Origin: Andeanibacterium fulvum
Lineage (GTDB): Bacteria > Pseudomonadota > Alphaproteobacteria > Sphingomonadales > Sphingomonadaceae
DNA: 64,000 nt
Reading direction: 5' to 3'
Assembly: GCF_037154085.1 (NCBI RefSeq)
Contig: NZ_JBANRM010000003.1
Location: 62,001 to 126,000, forward strand
Part shown: one piece after another, positions 37,247 to 45,329 of the stretch
Numbering within the stretch: the stretch's first letter is position 1
Layout of the letters: every line of letters begins with the position of its first letter
Position numbers and translations under genes: made by a program
The notes under the pieces: generated by a model
Told to the model about the DNA's origin: nothing
What the model saw: only the letters and a program-made list of their open reading frames with translations
The model's database searches: none

Positions 37247-38194
37247 ATGAACGCCAATCCGCTTCCGAAATGGCTGACCCGATTGGTCGAACATCTGCCG
37301 TTGAACCCGGCAGGCCATAGCCTGCTGCGCAAGCCCGTCTGGCGCTTTGCTGCACTTGCCCTTGCCGTGCTCATCTTCGCGGGCGGCGCCTGGTGGTCCT
37401 TTTCCGGCCTCGCGATTTCTCCGTCCGATCTGCGCCCGGGGCCGCTTGCAATTCTTGCGCTGCTGATGATCCCTTCGCTGCTCTATGGCGGGCTCGGCCT
37501 CGTCCTGCTTGCACGCAGCAGCGGTTTTTCCATGCCCCTTGGCAAGGCCACCGTCATCGGCGCCTATGCCTATCTGGCGGAAATGCTGCCCCTGCCCGGC
37601 GGGGCAATCGTGAGGGCCGGCGCGCTGGTCAAGGAAGGGGCCGGGGTAAAGCGCAGTTCCGCATTAGTCATCCTGACGGCGATCTTATGGGTGTCGCTCG
37701 GCATGCTCGGCGCGGGTATCGCGCTATGGCATCAGGGGCTGCAACTTGCCTTGCCTCTTCTCCTTGCGGGCCTAGCATTTGTGCTGGCCATTACGACCTG
37801 GCTCTGGGCGAGTGCTGGACCGGCGCTGGCAATCCAGACCCTGTTGCATCGCATGGCAGGCATCGCACTGATTGCCGTCAGGCTGCAATTCGCCTTCGCC
37901 GCGCTTCATGCTCCGGCCGCGCTTTCGGCCATGTTCCCCTTTGTGCTGGCAAGTCTTCTGGGGTCGGCATCCTCGATCGCGCCCGCCGGTCTGGGGATCA
38001 GTGAATCCCTCGCAGCACTTGTCGCAACCACAGTCGAATTCTCGCCGGGAACGGCATTTCTGGCAGTGGGGATCGATCGGCTGTTCAGCCTCCTCGCCTG
38101 TGCGTGCACCGCCTTGATACCGCATTTGCGCCTGCGCGCCCGCCCTGCGCTGGGAGGCAACGCAACGAGCAAGACACCAGGAAACCTGCGATGA
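37247..38194 (+). CDS. Flippase-like (UPF0104/lysylphosphatidylglycerol synthase TM) protein
   Basis: A 315-residue, mostly hydrophobic protein with seven or eight helices. EMLPLPGGAIVRAGALVKEG and the SSIAPAGLGISESLAALVAT helix are typical of the UPF0104 / MprF-flippase-like family, which is thought to help lipids or lipid-linked intermediates cross the membrane. It overlaps the next methyltransferase gene by 4 bases (ATGA), so they share an mRNA. Confidence 0.82.
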   Translation: MNANPLPKWLTRLVEHLPLNPAGHSLLRKPVWRFAALALAVLIFAGGAWWSFSGLAISPSDLRPGPLAILALLMIPSLLYGGLGLVLLARSSGFSMPLGKATVIGAYAYLAEMLPLPGGAIVRAGALVKEGAGVKRSSALVILTAILWVSLGMLGAGIALWHQGLQLALPLLLAGLAFVLAITTWLWASAGPALAIQTLLHRMAGIALIAVRLQFAFAALHAPAALSAMFPFVLASLLGSASSIAPAGLGISESLAALVATTVEFSPGTAFLAVGIDRLFSLLACACTALIPHLRLRARPALGGNATSKTPGNLR

Positions 38195-38886
38195 CCCGAT
38201 CCGCCAGCAGTATCGACGAACACAGCGTGGCCCTGCACAGCGGGGATTACGTTGCGCGCTACAATGCCAAGCCCCTCACCCGGGTGCAAAGGCTGGTGTC
38301 GCGCATGCATTTGACGAAGGAGACCAGGGTTGCGGATTTCGCCTGCGGCAACGGCATGCTGCTTCATGCCATGGGGGACAGTTTCGCGAGCTACGACGGC
38401 GTAGACTTCTCACCTGACTTCATCGCCTCCGCCAATGCCTGGGCAGAGCGCGAGAATTGCCGGGACTATCGTTTCCATCTGTGTGACATTCGCGATTTCT
38501 GCCGAGCCAACCCGCAGGCGTTTGACGTTGCGACCACGCTGGATTTCTCCGAACATGTCGACGATGCGCTGGCGATCGAGATCTATTCGTCGATCCGCGG
38601 CGCCCTGCGTCCGGGCGGGCGGCTATACCTCCACACCCCCAATCTGGATTTCTTCATGGAACGGGCACGGCAGTTCGGGCTGCTACCGCGTTTCCCGGAA
38701 CATATCGCAGTCCGAACCGGCAAGGCGACGGCCGCGCTGCTGGAACATGCCGGCTTTGCCGCTGACGCGATCGACGTGCAGATCATCCCGCATTACAACA
38801 TACTGAAAGTGCTGCACCCACTATCCCGGCTGCCGGTGGTGGGGCCGCTCTTCTCCGCACGCCTGTTTATCGAGGCTGTCGCCTGA
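38191..38886 (+). CDS. Class I SAM-dependent methyltransferase
   Basis: A 231-residue methyltransferase with motif I VADFACGNGMLL, an acidic motif-II-like GVDFSPDFI and PGGRLYLHTPN in the post-III region. A C-terminal segment (KVLHPLSRLPVVGPLFSARL) is hydrophobic and could bind a membrane or lipid. Situated between a flippase-like gene and a GT4, it probably methylates a glycan or lipid intermediate, though that is inference from position. The ATG overlaps the upstream stop. Confidence 0.83.
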   Translation: MTRSASSIDEHSVALHSGDYVARYNAKPLTRVQRLVSRMHLTKETRVADFACGNGMLLHAMGDSFASYDGVDFSPDFIASANAWAERENCRDYRFHLCDIRDFCRANPQAFDVATTLDFSEHVDDALAIEIYSSIRGALRPGGRLYLHTPNLDFFMERARQFGLLPRFPEHIAVRTGKATAALLEHAGFAADAIDVQIIPHYNILKVLHPLSRLPVVGPLFSARLFIEAVA

Positions 38887-38893
38887 GACTGCG

Positions 38894-39958
38894 ATGGAGG
38901 GGCATTCTCGCATACTCTTCATCACCCGCAAATGGGCGCCGGCAGTCGGCGGGATGGAAACCTATTGCCATCAGCTGACTGCCGAACTGGCGGCGATCGA
39001 GCCGATCGAGGTCATAGCCTTGCCCGGGCAGGCCAATGGCATGCCGCCGAAGATGCCGCATTTGCTCCGGTTCGGCCTCACCGCGAGCCTCCGCGCCTTC
39101 TTCCGCCGCCGATTGCCCGACGTGCTGCATATCGGCGACATGGTCCTGTGGCCCCTCGCCCTTGTCGGCAGGATGCGGGGTTATCGCAGGATTGTCATTT
39201 CGGCCCACGGGACAGACGTGGCCTTCCATCGGCGCGGCGGGCTCAAGGGCAATGCATATGGCGCATATCTGCGCCTTGGAGCACTCTTGCTGGGCAAGGC
39301 GACGATCATCGCCAATTCCAACGCGACGCGCGACGTCACCGCCGGCACGGGCTGGCGCAATATCGAGGTAGTCCCTCTCGCCACAGAACTTCGCGGCCCG
39401 GCGCCTGACGGCACGCATGAGGACTTCATCCTGTTCGCGGGCCGCCTTGTCGAGCGCAAGGGCTGCGCCTGGTTCATTCGCAACGTCCTGCCCCTGTTGC
39501 CAGCCGGTTCGACTCTCAAGGTCGCCGGCACCGGGTGGGACAGCGACGAACTCGCCGCGCTCGACCATCCGGCGGTTGAATATGTCGGCAATCTTCAGGG
39601 CACGGCGCTGATCGATGCCTATCGCAAGGCGAAATGCGTGATCGTTCCCAACATCGAGCCCAAGTCAGGCGAGTTCGAGGGATTCGGACTGGTGGCGACC
39701 GAAGGTGCCGCCGCGGGTGGCCTCGTGCTTGCATCGACCACCGGCGGCCTGATTCAGGCGATCGAGGAAGGGGTGACCGGGTTTGGAGTTCCCCCCGGCG
39801 ATTCTGCTGCCTGGGCTGCGGCAATCGGCCGGATTTCCGAATGGACCGATGAACAGCGCAAGGCCTTCCTCGCCCGTTCCATGGTTCACTGCCAAACCTA
39901 CTATTCCTGGGATCGTGTCGCCCGCGAAACCCATCTTGCATACAAAATCGACAAATAG
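38894..39958 (+). CDS. GT4 family glycosyltransferase
   Basis: A 354-residue GT-B-fold transferase starting with a Gly-rich donor/acceptor loop (KWAPAVGGMETYCHQL). The C-terminal domain shows ILFAGRLVERKGCAWFI and the EPKSGEFEGFGLVATEGAA stretch with the E-x7-E type retaining motif, both typical of GT4. Its nucleotide-sugar donor is unknown. It is 8 bases behind the methyltransferase and closes the glycan region. Confidence 0.88.
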   Translation: MEGHSRILFITRKWAPAVGGMETYCHQLTAELAAIEPIEVIALPGQANGMPPKMPHLLRFGLTASLRAFFRRRLPDVLHIGDMVLWPLALVGRMRGYRRIVISAHGTDVAFHRRGGLKGNAYGAYLRLGALLLGKATIIANSNATRDVTAGTGWRNIEVVPLATELRGPAPDGTHEDFILFAGRLVERKGCAWFIRNVLPLLPAGSTLKVAGTGWDSDELAALDHPAVEYVGNLQGTALIDAYRKAKCVIVPNIEPKSGEFEGFGLVATEGAAAGGLVLASTTGGLIQAIEEGVTGFGVPPGDSAAWAAAIGRISEWTDEQRKAFLARSMVHCQTYYSWDRVARETHLAYKIDK

Positions 39959-40136
39959 ATCAAATGCTTACCGGAAAGCCACGCAGGACATCCCTCAGAG
40001 GCCACGCGCAGCCCCGCATTTAGACAATTTCAAGGTTCGTAATCTATTCACCAAACTTCGACAGGCCCCGTTTGGCACAATGCCTTGATGGCAGTGCTCG
40101 CGGGACCCTTGAATTGACGGCCGCAAGGAGCGGGGA

Positions 40137-41654
40137 ATGAGTGCATTCGGACGGAAGAACGGCGTAGGCGGCATGGCTCCCGGAGCCCGGCCGAGCTTCG
40201 GCGTTGCCAAGCCGATGAAGGGTGGCGACTATCGCAAGCCCACGCCCACCCCGTCCGGTGGCGACCAGTTTCCGCCTTTGCCCGGCGATGACGGCGCCGC
40301 CCATCCGATGGGCCACAAGAACTCCGACGCGATGGCCCGCCTGTCGGAGCGCGCCAATCAGGTGGTCGATAATTCGCCGCTGATCGAAGGCTTCGAGGCG
40401 AGCGTCCACAAGATCAAGGAACAGGTGCTTCCCCGCCTGCTCGAACGCGTGGACCCGGAAGCTGCGGCGACTCTTTCCAAGGAGGAACTCTCCGAGGAAT
40501 TCCGCCCGATCATCATGGAAGTGCTGGCCGAGCTGAAGGTCACGCTCAACCGGCGCGAACAATTCGCGCTGGAAAAGGTGCTGATCGACGAGTTGCTCGG
40601 CTTCGGCCCGCTGGAAGAGCTGCTGGGCGATCCGGACGTGTCCGATATCATGGTCAACGGCCCGAACCAGACCTACATCGAAAAGAAGGGCAAGCTGATG
40701 CTCGCCCCGATCCAGTTCCGCGACGAGCAGCACCTGTTCCAGATCGCGCAGCGCATCGTGAACCAGGTCGGCCGCCGCGTCGACCAGACCACGCCGCTGG
40801 CCGACGCCCGCCTGAAGGACGGCAGCCGCGTCAACGTGATCGTGCCGCCGCTCTCGCTGCGCGGCACGGCCATCTCCATTCGTAAGTTCTCCGAGAAGCC
40901 GATCACGCTCGACATGCTGCGCGACTTCGGCTCGATGAGCGACAAGATGTGCACCGCGCTGAAGATCGCGGGTGCCTGCCGCATGAATGTGGTCATCTCG
41001 GGCGGTACCGGCTCGGGTAAGACGACCATGCTCAACGCCCTGTCGAAAATGATCGACCCGGGCGAGCGCGTGCTGACCATCGAAGACGCGGCCGAACTTC
41101 GCCTGCAGCAGCCGCACTGGCTGCCGCTGGAGACCCGCCCGCCGAACCTCGAAGGCCAGGGTGCCATTACCATCGGCGACCTCGTGAAGAACGCCCTGCG
41201 TATGCGCCCTGACCGCATCATCCTGGGCGAAATTCGTGGCGCGGAATGTTTCGACCTTCTGGCCGCCATGAACACCGGCCACGATGGTTCCATGTGTACC
41301 CTGCACGCCAACAGCCCGCGTGAATGCCTTGGCCGTATGGAAAACATGATCCTGATGGGCGACATCAAGATCCCCAAGGAAGCCATCAGCCGCCAGATCG
41401 CGGAATCGGTGGATTTGATCGTGCAGGTGAAGCGCCTGCGCGACGGTTCGCGCCGCACCACCAACATCACGGAAGTGATCGGGATGGAAGGCGACGTGAT
41501 CGTGACGCAGGAACTCTTCAAGTTCGAATATCTCGACGAGAGCGAGGACGGGAAGATTCTGGGCGAATTCCGCAGTTCGGGCCTGCGCCCCTACACGCTG
41601 GAAAAGGCCCGCCAGTTCGGCTTCGACCAGGCCTATCTGGAGGCGTGCCTCTAA
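40137..41654 (+). CDS. cpaF: CpaF/TadA type secretion ATPase
   Basis: A 505-residue hexameric secretion ATPase. A proline-rich N-terminus of about 60 residues is followed by the CpaF core: ELLGDPDVSDIMVNGPNQTY, P-loop SGGTGSGKTTMLNAL near residue 290, the Asp box TIEDAAELRLQ, Walker B RPDRIILGEIRGAE and the His box MCTLHANSPRE. It powers assembly of Flp/Tad-type pili. No other tad/cpa gene is in the window, so it is an isolated copy here. It starts with ATG after AAGGAGCGGGG. Confidence 0.95.
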   Translation: MSAFGRKNGVGGMAPGARPSFGVAKPMKGGDYRKPTPTPSGGDQFPPLPGDDGAAHPMGHKNSDAMARLSERANQVVDNSPLIEGFEASVHKIKEQVLPRLLERVDPEAAATLSKEELSEEFRPIIMEVLAELKVTLNRREQFALEKVLIDELLGFGPLEELLGDPDVSDIMVNGPNQTYIEKKGKLMLAPIQFRDEQHLFQIAQRIVNQVGRRVDQTTPLADARLKDGSRVNVIVPPLSLRGTAISIRKFSEKPITLDMLRDFGSMSDKMCTALKIAGACRMNVVISGGTGSGKTTMLNALSKMIDPGERVLTIEDAAELRLQQPHWLPLETRPPNLEGQGAITIGDLVKNALRMRPDRIILGEIRGAECFDLLAAMNTGHDGSMCTLHANSPRECLGRMENMILMGDIKIPKEAISRQIAESVDLIVQVKRLRDGSRRTTNITEVIGMEGDVIVTQELFKFEYLDESEDGKILGEFRSSGLRPYTLEKARQFGFDQAYLEACL

Positions 41655-41980
41655 GGCTCCGCCCCCCGCCGCCTGGCGGGAAAGTGACACGGAACGACCG
41701 GCGAAACCTGTGACCTTCGGCTTCGACATCTTGCGCGAAGCCGGATGCATCATTTTGTAATCACGTGCTTTATTTGCACCATCGGCGCAATGCAGAGACA
41801 TTTCGCGCGCAGCGAAGTGTGACTTTTCGCCCTGCTGCCTTGCGGAGCGTTTGGTGGGTCGATTCCGGCGCGGTTCCATCCACGAGGTTAGGCCAGATTT
41901 CAGCTGTGTAGGAAAGGTGTTTGACAAGCCCTGCCCACCGGCGCCTCCTCTGCGGCGAACCCGACGTCAGGAGAGAGTGC
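41655..41980. other. Noncoding gap after cpaF
   Basis: This 326-base gap holds no convincing gene. A short GC-rich hairpin (CCGCC facing GGCGG) lies within the first 35 bases but lacks a T-run. TTGACA occurs at 41921-41926, about 55 bases before the DUF3788 start, though the expected -10 region 17 bases further is CT-rich and poor. The rest shows no repeat, tRNA or riboswitch I can recognise. Confidence 0.6.
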
Positions 41981-42502
41981 ATGGCCACCGCACCCCGCCC
42001 AGCAGACCGGCTTACCGACAAGACCTCGGTGCCGGATGACGAGAGGGTCCGCGACTGGATCGGCGCGGATGTCTTCACCCATTGGACTGCCCTGCGGGCA
42101 TGGATTGCCCAGGCCTATCCCGGCATCTTCAGCCCGGACTGGATCTATGGCGGCAAGAAGCACGGCTGGGCCCTGCGCTACAAGAAATCCCGGGCCTTCT
42201 GTACGCTGCTGCCCGAATATGGCTCGTTTGCCGCCGTCATCGTGTTGGGCGAGACGGAGCGCGAAAAGTTCGAGGCGCAGCGCAGCAGTTTCAGCGCCCG
42301 GCTCTCACGCCTGTTCGACGAGACCGAGACCTTCCGCGACGGCAAATGGCTCAAGGTGGACATCCTGTCCGCCGAAGACCTGCGGGACGTTACGGCGCTG
42401 CTCGCGCTGAAACGGCGGCCAAAGGGTTGGGCGGTATGGGAAGGCGCCAGGGACACCGTCCTTCCTCATGACCACCCGATTCACGACCTCCGCTCGTCCT
42501 GA
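41981..42502 (+). CDS. DUF3788 family protein
   Basis: A 173-residue protein with the DUF3788 core: FTHWTALRAWIAQAYPGI, WIYGGKKHGWALRYKKSR and FCTLLPEYGSFAAVIVLGE. The family is small, soluble and uncharacterised, perhaps related to domains that bind small ligands. ATG at 41981 has AGGAGAG 5 bases upstream; earlier codons in frame are not supported. The TGA stop lies inside the left arm of a perfect inverted repeat. Confidence 0.82.
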   Translation: MATAPRPADRLTDKTSVPDDERVRDWIGADVFTHWTALRAWIAQAYPGIFSPDWIYGGKKHGWALRYKKSRAFCTLLPEYGSFAAVIVLGETEREKFEAQRSSFSARLSRLFDETETFRDGKWLKVDILSAEDLRDVTALLALKRRPKGWAVWEGARDTVLPHDHPIHDLRSS

Positions 42503-42624
42503 GCCTGTCGAAGGACGCGCGCTGCCGGTTGCTCAAAGACAGGTTTGAAATGGTCTCAACCTGAGAAGTGATCTCACTCCAGTTCAATTGTCCCGTGCGT
42601 CCTTCGACAGGCTCAGGACGAGCG
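42491..42624. repeat. Perfect 27-base inverted repeat, family D
   Basis: The arms at 42491-42517 and 42598-42624 are exact inverse copies. The left begins CGCTCGTCCTGAGCCTG and ends TCGAAGGACG; the right is the reverse complement. Eighty unrelated bases separate them. The element overlaps the stop codon of the DUF3788 gene and ends 13 bases before the stop of the convergent alcohol dehydrogenase gene. Confidence 0.9.
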
Positions 42625-42636
42625 GGCGTCATAGGC

Positions 42637-43626
42637 CTAAGGCACCAGCACCGCCGCGCCCTGCAACGCCCCCGCGCGCAGCTTCTCCAGCGCCGCTGCC
42701 GCCTCGCCCAGAGGGAATGCCTCTGTCGCCACGCGCAGATCGGCCTTTTCCGCCACTTCGAAGAAGCTCGTCCCGTCTTCCCGCGTAAGGTTTGCGACGG
42801 AGAGGATTTCCCGCTCTCCCCAGAGATCGGCATAGGGAAAGGCCGGAATGTCGCTCATGTAAATGCCCGCGCAGACCACGCGCCCGCCCTTGCGCACGAA
42901 TTTGAGCGCCAGCGGCACCAGCTCTCCCACCGGGGCGAAGATCAGCGCCGCGTCCATTTCCTGCGGCGGGGCATCGCTCGACGCACCTGCCCAGGCACAG
43001 CCGAGCGACAGCGCGAAAGCTCGGCTTTCCTCATCCTCCGGACGAGCGAAGGCATAGACCGTCCGCCCCTGCCACACGGCGATCTGGGCGAGGATATGGG
43101 CCGCCGCGCCAAAGCCGTAGAGCCCGATCACCGGTGCATCGCCCGCCATGCGCAAGGCCCGCCAGCCGATCAGCCCGGCGCAGAGCAACGGAGCGGCTTC
43201 CACGTCCGAGAAGCGATCCGGCAGGGCGAAGCAGAAATGCGCATCCGCCACAGCATGGGTGGCATAGCCGCCATCGCGGGTGGCCCCGGTGAAAAGCGGC
43301 CGGTCGCAGAGGTTTTCCCGGCCCGCGCGGCAATAGCGGCAAGTTCCGCAGGCATGGCCCAGCCAGGGAATGCCCACGCGCTGGCCAAGGGCGAAGCCGG
43401 TCACGCCTTCGCCCAACTGCGCCACCCGGCCCACGATCTCGTGGCCGGGGATCACCGGGTAATGCGCTTCCACTTCGCCATCGAGCACGTGGAGATCGGT
43501 GCGGCACACGCCGCAGGCCGACACCTCCACCAATATCTCGCCCGCACCCGGCTGCGGCACCGGCCGCTCCACAAGGTGGGGCGGATGGCCGGGGCCGTCG
43601 ATCTGCATGGCGGTCATCACGGGCAT
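42637..43626 (-). CDS. Zinc-dependent alcohol dehydrogenase, MDR family
   Basis: A 329-residue medium-chain dehydrogenase. The catalytic zinc ligands are in CGVCRTDLHV and PGHEIVG; the structural zinc is held by four cysteines in CGTCRYCRAGRENLC. The nucleotide site is in GLYGFGAAAHILAQIA, a GxGxxA-type motif near residue 175. It oxidises an alcohol or reduces an aldehyde with NAD(P). Start: ATG at 43626 with GAGGAA upstream; a TTG 21 bases further upstream is less likely. It follows the cytochrome c gene after 43 bases. Confidence 0.87.
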   Translation of the reverse strand: MPVMTAMQIDGPGHPPHLVERPVPQPGAGEILVEVSACGVCRTDLHVLDGEVEAHYPVIPGHEIVGRVAQLGEGVTGFALGQRVGIPWLGHACGTCRYCRAGRENLCDRPLFTGATRDGGYATHAVADAHFCFALPDRFSDVEAAPLLCAGLIGWRALRMAGDAPVIGLYGFGAAAHILAQIAVWQGRTVYAFARPEDEESRAFALSLGCAWAGASSDAPPQEMDAALIFAPVGELVPLALKFVRKGGRVVCAGIYMSDIPAFPYADLWGEREILSVANLTREDGTSFFEVAEKADLRVATEAFPLGEAAAALEKLRAGALQGAAVLVP

Positions 43627-43669
43627 CGGCGCAGGTTCCTCAGGCAAAAACTGGGCCGATCATGCCCTA

Positions 43670-44035
43670 TCAATGGCCGGCCGCGCCACCCGTAAGGTTG
43701 CCGGCAGTCTCGGCAGGCACCGCCGCGCGGCTGACATAATCAGCCAGAGTAGCGATCTGCTCGTCAGTGAGGATGCCGGTGAAGCTGGGCATGTCGCCGC
43801 GCCCATTGGTCAGCCGGTCCAGCACCAGTTCGCGCGACATATGCGGATTGCTGTCCAGCGAAGGCGCATAAGTCGCGGCCGAATTGGCATCGGCCAGCTT
43901 GTGGCACTGGTTGCAGCCCGTATCGCGAAAGATCTGGCGCCCTTCGTCGAGCGACGGCGCATTCTCGGCCCCGGCATGGACGGCCCAGCCCAGCGCAAAT
44001 GCTCCGCCGAGGAGAGCGAATGGCAGGGCCTTCAT
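43670..44035 (-). CDS. Small exported class I c-type cytochrome
   Basis: A 121-residue protein with a signal peptide (KALPFALLGGAFALGWAVHA). A single haem motif CNQCH is near residue 40, and the distal Met is in RGDMPSFTG. The layout is that of monohaem cytochrome c in the periplasm. It overlaps the preceding exported-protein gene by 4 bases (ATGA) and precedes the alcohol dehydrogenase gene, so a role as electron carrier is plausible but its partner is unknown. Confidence 0.85.
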   Translation of the reverse strand: MKALPFALLGGAFALGWAVHAGAENAPSLDEGRQIFRDTGCNQCHKLADANSAATYAPSLDSNPHMSRELVLDRLTNGRGDMPSFTGILTDEQIATLADYVSRAAVPAETAGNLTGGAAGH

Positions 44036-44415
44036 TGCGCGCCCTCCCCTTCGCCCGCCACCTGTTCGCACGATCCGGTTGATTCGATCTGATATTGCTC
44101 GCCCATCCCATGGTCGGTGCGCATGGCGGTCGCTTCATAGCGCCCGGAAGCCGGCTCGATCGTGTGAGTGACGAGGCTCTCGCTATGCTCGTCCGTCACG
44201 ACCTCATCCAGCGCCAGCACCCCGCCCCGATCCTCCAGATCAGCAGCCGCGAAGACGCGCACAGGCTCGGTAATCGGCGGAAACTCCGCCGTGCTGACAT
44301 TGCGCATGGTCTCCACCTTGCAGCGATAGCTGGCGCGTTCCTCCGCCGGTTCTGCCGCGGCCACGCCGAAAGGGGCGGCAAAGGCGGAAAGGCTGGCAAG
44401 GGCAAGCGATTTCAT
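44032..44415 (-). CDS. Exported protein of unknown function beside cytochrome c
   Basis: A 127-residue protein with a signal peptide (MKSLALASLSAFAAPFGVAA). The mature part has one Cys near the N-terminus (SYRCKVETM) and one near the C-terminus (STGSCEQVA), which could form a disulfide. No family is recognised. The ATG at 44415 follows GAAAGGTG; the longer open frame upstream lacks a signal. Translationally coupled to the cytochrome. Confidence 0.68.
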   Translation of the reverse strand: MKSLALASLSAFAAPFGVAAAEPAEERASYRCKVETMRNVSTAEFPPITEPVRVFAAADLEDRGGVLALDEVVTDEHSESLVTHTIEPASGRYEATAMRTDHGMGEQYQIESTGSCEQVAGEGEGAQ

Positions 44416-44486
44416 GGGGGTCACCTTTCTCGTTCCGCCGGGGGGCATAATGCCCCCCAACTGTCCGGCCGATGAAGCGTTCCGCA

Positions 44487-45056
44487 TCACAGCAGACCTG
44501 CCGTCTGCGCCAGCAGCCACACGCCGATGACCAGGAACAGCAGCGCCGCGATCACGCGCACGGTGGCCAGCGGAATGCGCTTGATCAGCTGGTTGCCCAG
44601 CAACACCGCCGGGACATTGGCGATCATCATGCCCAGCGTGGTGCCGAGCGTGACGAGCACGGCGTTCTGGTACTGCGCGCCCAGCGCAATGGTGGCGACC
44701 TGCGTCTTGTCGCCCATTTCCACCAGGAAGAAGGCAATGGTGGTGGAAACGAAGGCGCCGAAGCGCGGGGGCTTCTGTTCGGCTTCGTCCAGCTTGTCAG
44801 GCACCAGGGTCCAGGCAGCCATGGCAATGAAGGACGCGGCGATGACATAGCGGAACCACTGCCCGTCGAGCAGCGAGGCAACCTGCCCGCCGATCAGCGC
44901 GGCAAGGAAGTGATTGGCCAGAGTGGCCACCAGAATGCCCATGATGATGGGTACGGGCCGCCTGAAACGGGTGGCCAGCACGATGGCGAGCAATTGGGTC
45001 TTGTCGCCGATCTCGGCGAGAGCGACCACGGCAGTGGATGTAAGCAGGGCTTCCAA
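44487..45056 (-). CDS. TMEM165/GDT1 (UPF0016) family manganese exporter
   Basis: A 189-residue membrane protein with six helices in two inverted repeats. Each repeat has the diagnostic E-x-G-D-K-T motif: ALAEIGDKTQLLAIVL and FLVEMGDKTQVATIAL. The family moves Mn2+ (and Ca2+ in eukaryotes) out of the cytosol. The start is TTG at 45056 with CGGAG 7 bases upstream; the reading frame runs on upstream to an ATG that lies inside a yybP-ykoY riboswitch and is not used. Control by that Mn riboswitch fits the function. Confidence 0.9.
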   Translation of the reverse strand: MEALLTSTAVVALAEIGDKTQLLAIVLATRFRRPVPIIMGILVATLANHFLAALIGGQVASLLDGQWFRYVIAASFIAMAAWTLVPDKLDEAEQKPPRFGAFVSTTIAFFLVEMGDKTQVATIALGAQYQNAVLVTLGTTLGMMIANVPAVLLGNQLIKRIPLATVRVIAALLFLVIGVWLLAQTAGLL

Positions 45057-45069
45057 GGCAGAACTCCGG

Positions 45070-45118
45070 GGCCGGGCGCAAGCAAGACAGCAATAGCACC
45101 AATTCCCCCCGCCCGGCC
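45070..45118 (-). promoter_or_regulatory. Expression-platform hairpin before the Mn exporter
   Basis: GGCCGGGCG (read on the minus strand at 45118-45110) can pair with CGCCCGGCC at 45078-45070, immediately upstream of the ribosome site of the exporter. No T-run follows, so control is more likely on translation than on termination. Its link to the riboswitch is inferred from position. Confidence 0.5.
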
Positions 45119-45137
45119 GAGCGAAGGAACGGTGCCA

Positions 45138-45240
45138 TTGGTCTCGCCCGAACGGTGGTTCCCCGTTCCCTGCACACCATGGCCTCTCGACCAAGTATGT
45201 TGACATGCAGGCCCGCCTCGCGGCGGCTGGCTACTCCCCA
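45138..45240 (-). promoter_or_regulatory. yybP-ykoY manganese riboswitch
   Basis: Read on the minus strand, the segment begins GGGGAGTAGCC, then has a GC-rich hairpin, then ATGTCAACATACT, a second stem, and ends GGCGAGACCA. These are the conserved blocks of the yybP-ykoY aptamer, which binds Mn2+ and controls Mn exporters of the UPF0016/MntP kinds. The TMEM165-type gene starts about 80 bases downstream, exactly the expected target. Confidence 0.88.
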
Positions 45241-45329
45241 GATGACGGGCCGCAGTTACAGCGAGTGGATCGGATTGGCAAGGGGCGATGCCGGGCCGCC
45301 CCGTGCAAGGTGCGGCCCGGCCCCGATCC

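Noticed and set aside
40073..40090. TGGCACAATGCCTTGA as a sigma-54 promoter of cpaF
   Set aside because: The -24 half fits (TGGCAC) but the -12 half is TTGA and is shifted by one base from the required spacing.
40044..41927. 627-codon open frame antisense to cpaF
   Set aside because: Same reason: a shadow of a certain gene with strong codon bias.
41921..41950. TTGACA as a sigma-70 promoter of the DUF3788 gene
   Set aside because: There is no acceptable -10 box 16-18 bases downstream, so it is left as a comment on the gap.
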